From assembly GCA_036877525.1 (NCBI GenBank), contig JAZGTH010000013.1, forward strand, positions 10,405,001-10,469,000: a DNA stretch of 64,000 nt, written 5' to 3'. Below the pieces are notes generated by a model that ran no database searches, had not been told where the DNA came from, and saw nothing but the letters and a program-made list of their open reading frames with translations. Both the position numbers and the translations under genes were made by a program. Positions 63,721 through 64,000 of this stretch are shown here, in pieces. This stretch comes from Chromobotia macracanthus. Taxonomy: Eukaryota; Chordata; Actinopteri; Cypriniformes; Botiidae. Position 1 is the stretch's first letter; every line of letters begins with the position of its first letter.

Positions 63721-63739
63721 ACCTTATTCTGACCAACGT

Positions 63740-64000
63740 CACTTTAGACTTGGTCAGAATAATACTCACCAAAATTGGACAACAGAAGTTTGGAAAACGT
63801 TGCCTGGTCTGATGAGGGTCAGGGTCAGAATTTGGCATAAAAAAACATGAAAGCATGGATCCATCCTGCCTTGTCTCAATGGTTCAGGCTGATGGTGGTG
63901 TAATGGTGTGGGGATATTTTCTTGGCACACTTTGGGCCCCTTAGTACCAACTGAGCATCGTTTAAACGTCACTGCCTACCTGAGTGTTGTTTCTGACCAT
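63740..64000 (+). pseudogene. Tc1-like transposase fragment, cut by the window edge
   Basis: Plus-strand pieces read SMDPSCLVSMVQADGGVMVW (near 63854) and, after a frameshift near 63940, LVPTEHRLNVTAYLSVVSDH. This matches the middle of a fish Tc1-type transposase between its first and second catalytic Asp. A stop occurs at the shift. The element continues beyond the window. Confidence 0.75.

Overview
The window looks like nuclear DNA of a ray-finned fish, most likely a cyprinid or close relative of zebrafish. It is AT-rich and has intron-split vertebrate genes. It is full of element types common in such genomes: DIRS-like, Tc1/mariner, L2- and I-type LINEs, Gypsy, Polinton and hAT. I assigned the lineage from these traits and ran no search.

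Three intact protein genes were reconstructed exon by exon, all on the minus strand. ccdc13 (10965-16657) has 14 coding exons and 664 codons and encodes a coiled-coil centriolar-satellite protein. higd1a (21670-22489) has 3 coding exons and 99 codons and encodes a HIG1-domain mitochondrial inner-membrane protein. abhd3 (46494-62049) has 9 exons and 412 codons and encodes a membrane-anchored alpha/beta-hydrolase phospholipase with Ser220, Asp346 and His375 all present. All three have consistent intron phases and unbroken frames. ccdc13 and higd1a are also neighbours in human 3p22. The three genes share strand and region but no obvious pathway.

Layout: 1-10964 is gene-poor, with one decayed DIRS-like element (2187-5005) and two terminal-inverted-repeat elements. 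ccdc13 follows, with an RFX X-box match upstream. Two Tc1-like transposons lie between ccdc13 and higd1a: one complete with long inverted repeats, one lacking its 3' end. From 23.9 to 46 kb is a transposon graveyard: a DIRS-like copy, an I-type LINE with RNase H, a LINE nested inside a Polinton-type DNA polymerase B fragment, Gypsy remnants, two solo LTRs with perfect 5-bp target duplications, an L2 LINE broken by a DIRS-terminus element, and a tyrosine-recombinase fragment. abhd3 fills 46.5-62 kb; its introns hold another DIRS-like copy, a Tc1-type non-autonomous element and a hAT fragment. The window ends in a LINE 3' end and a Tc1 fragment that runs off the edge.

I found no previously undescribed system. 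The most informative observations are the X-box at ccdc13, a 550-bp duplication flanking the last abhd3 exon, and the LINE-in-Polinton nesting.
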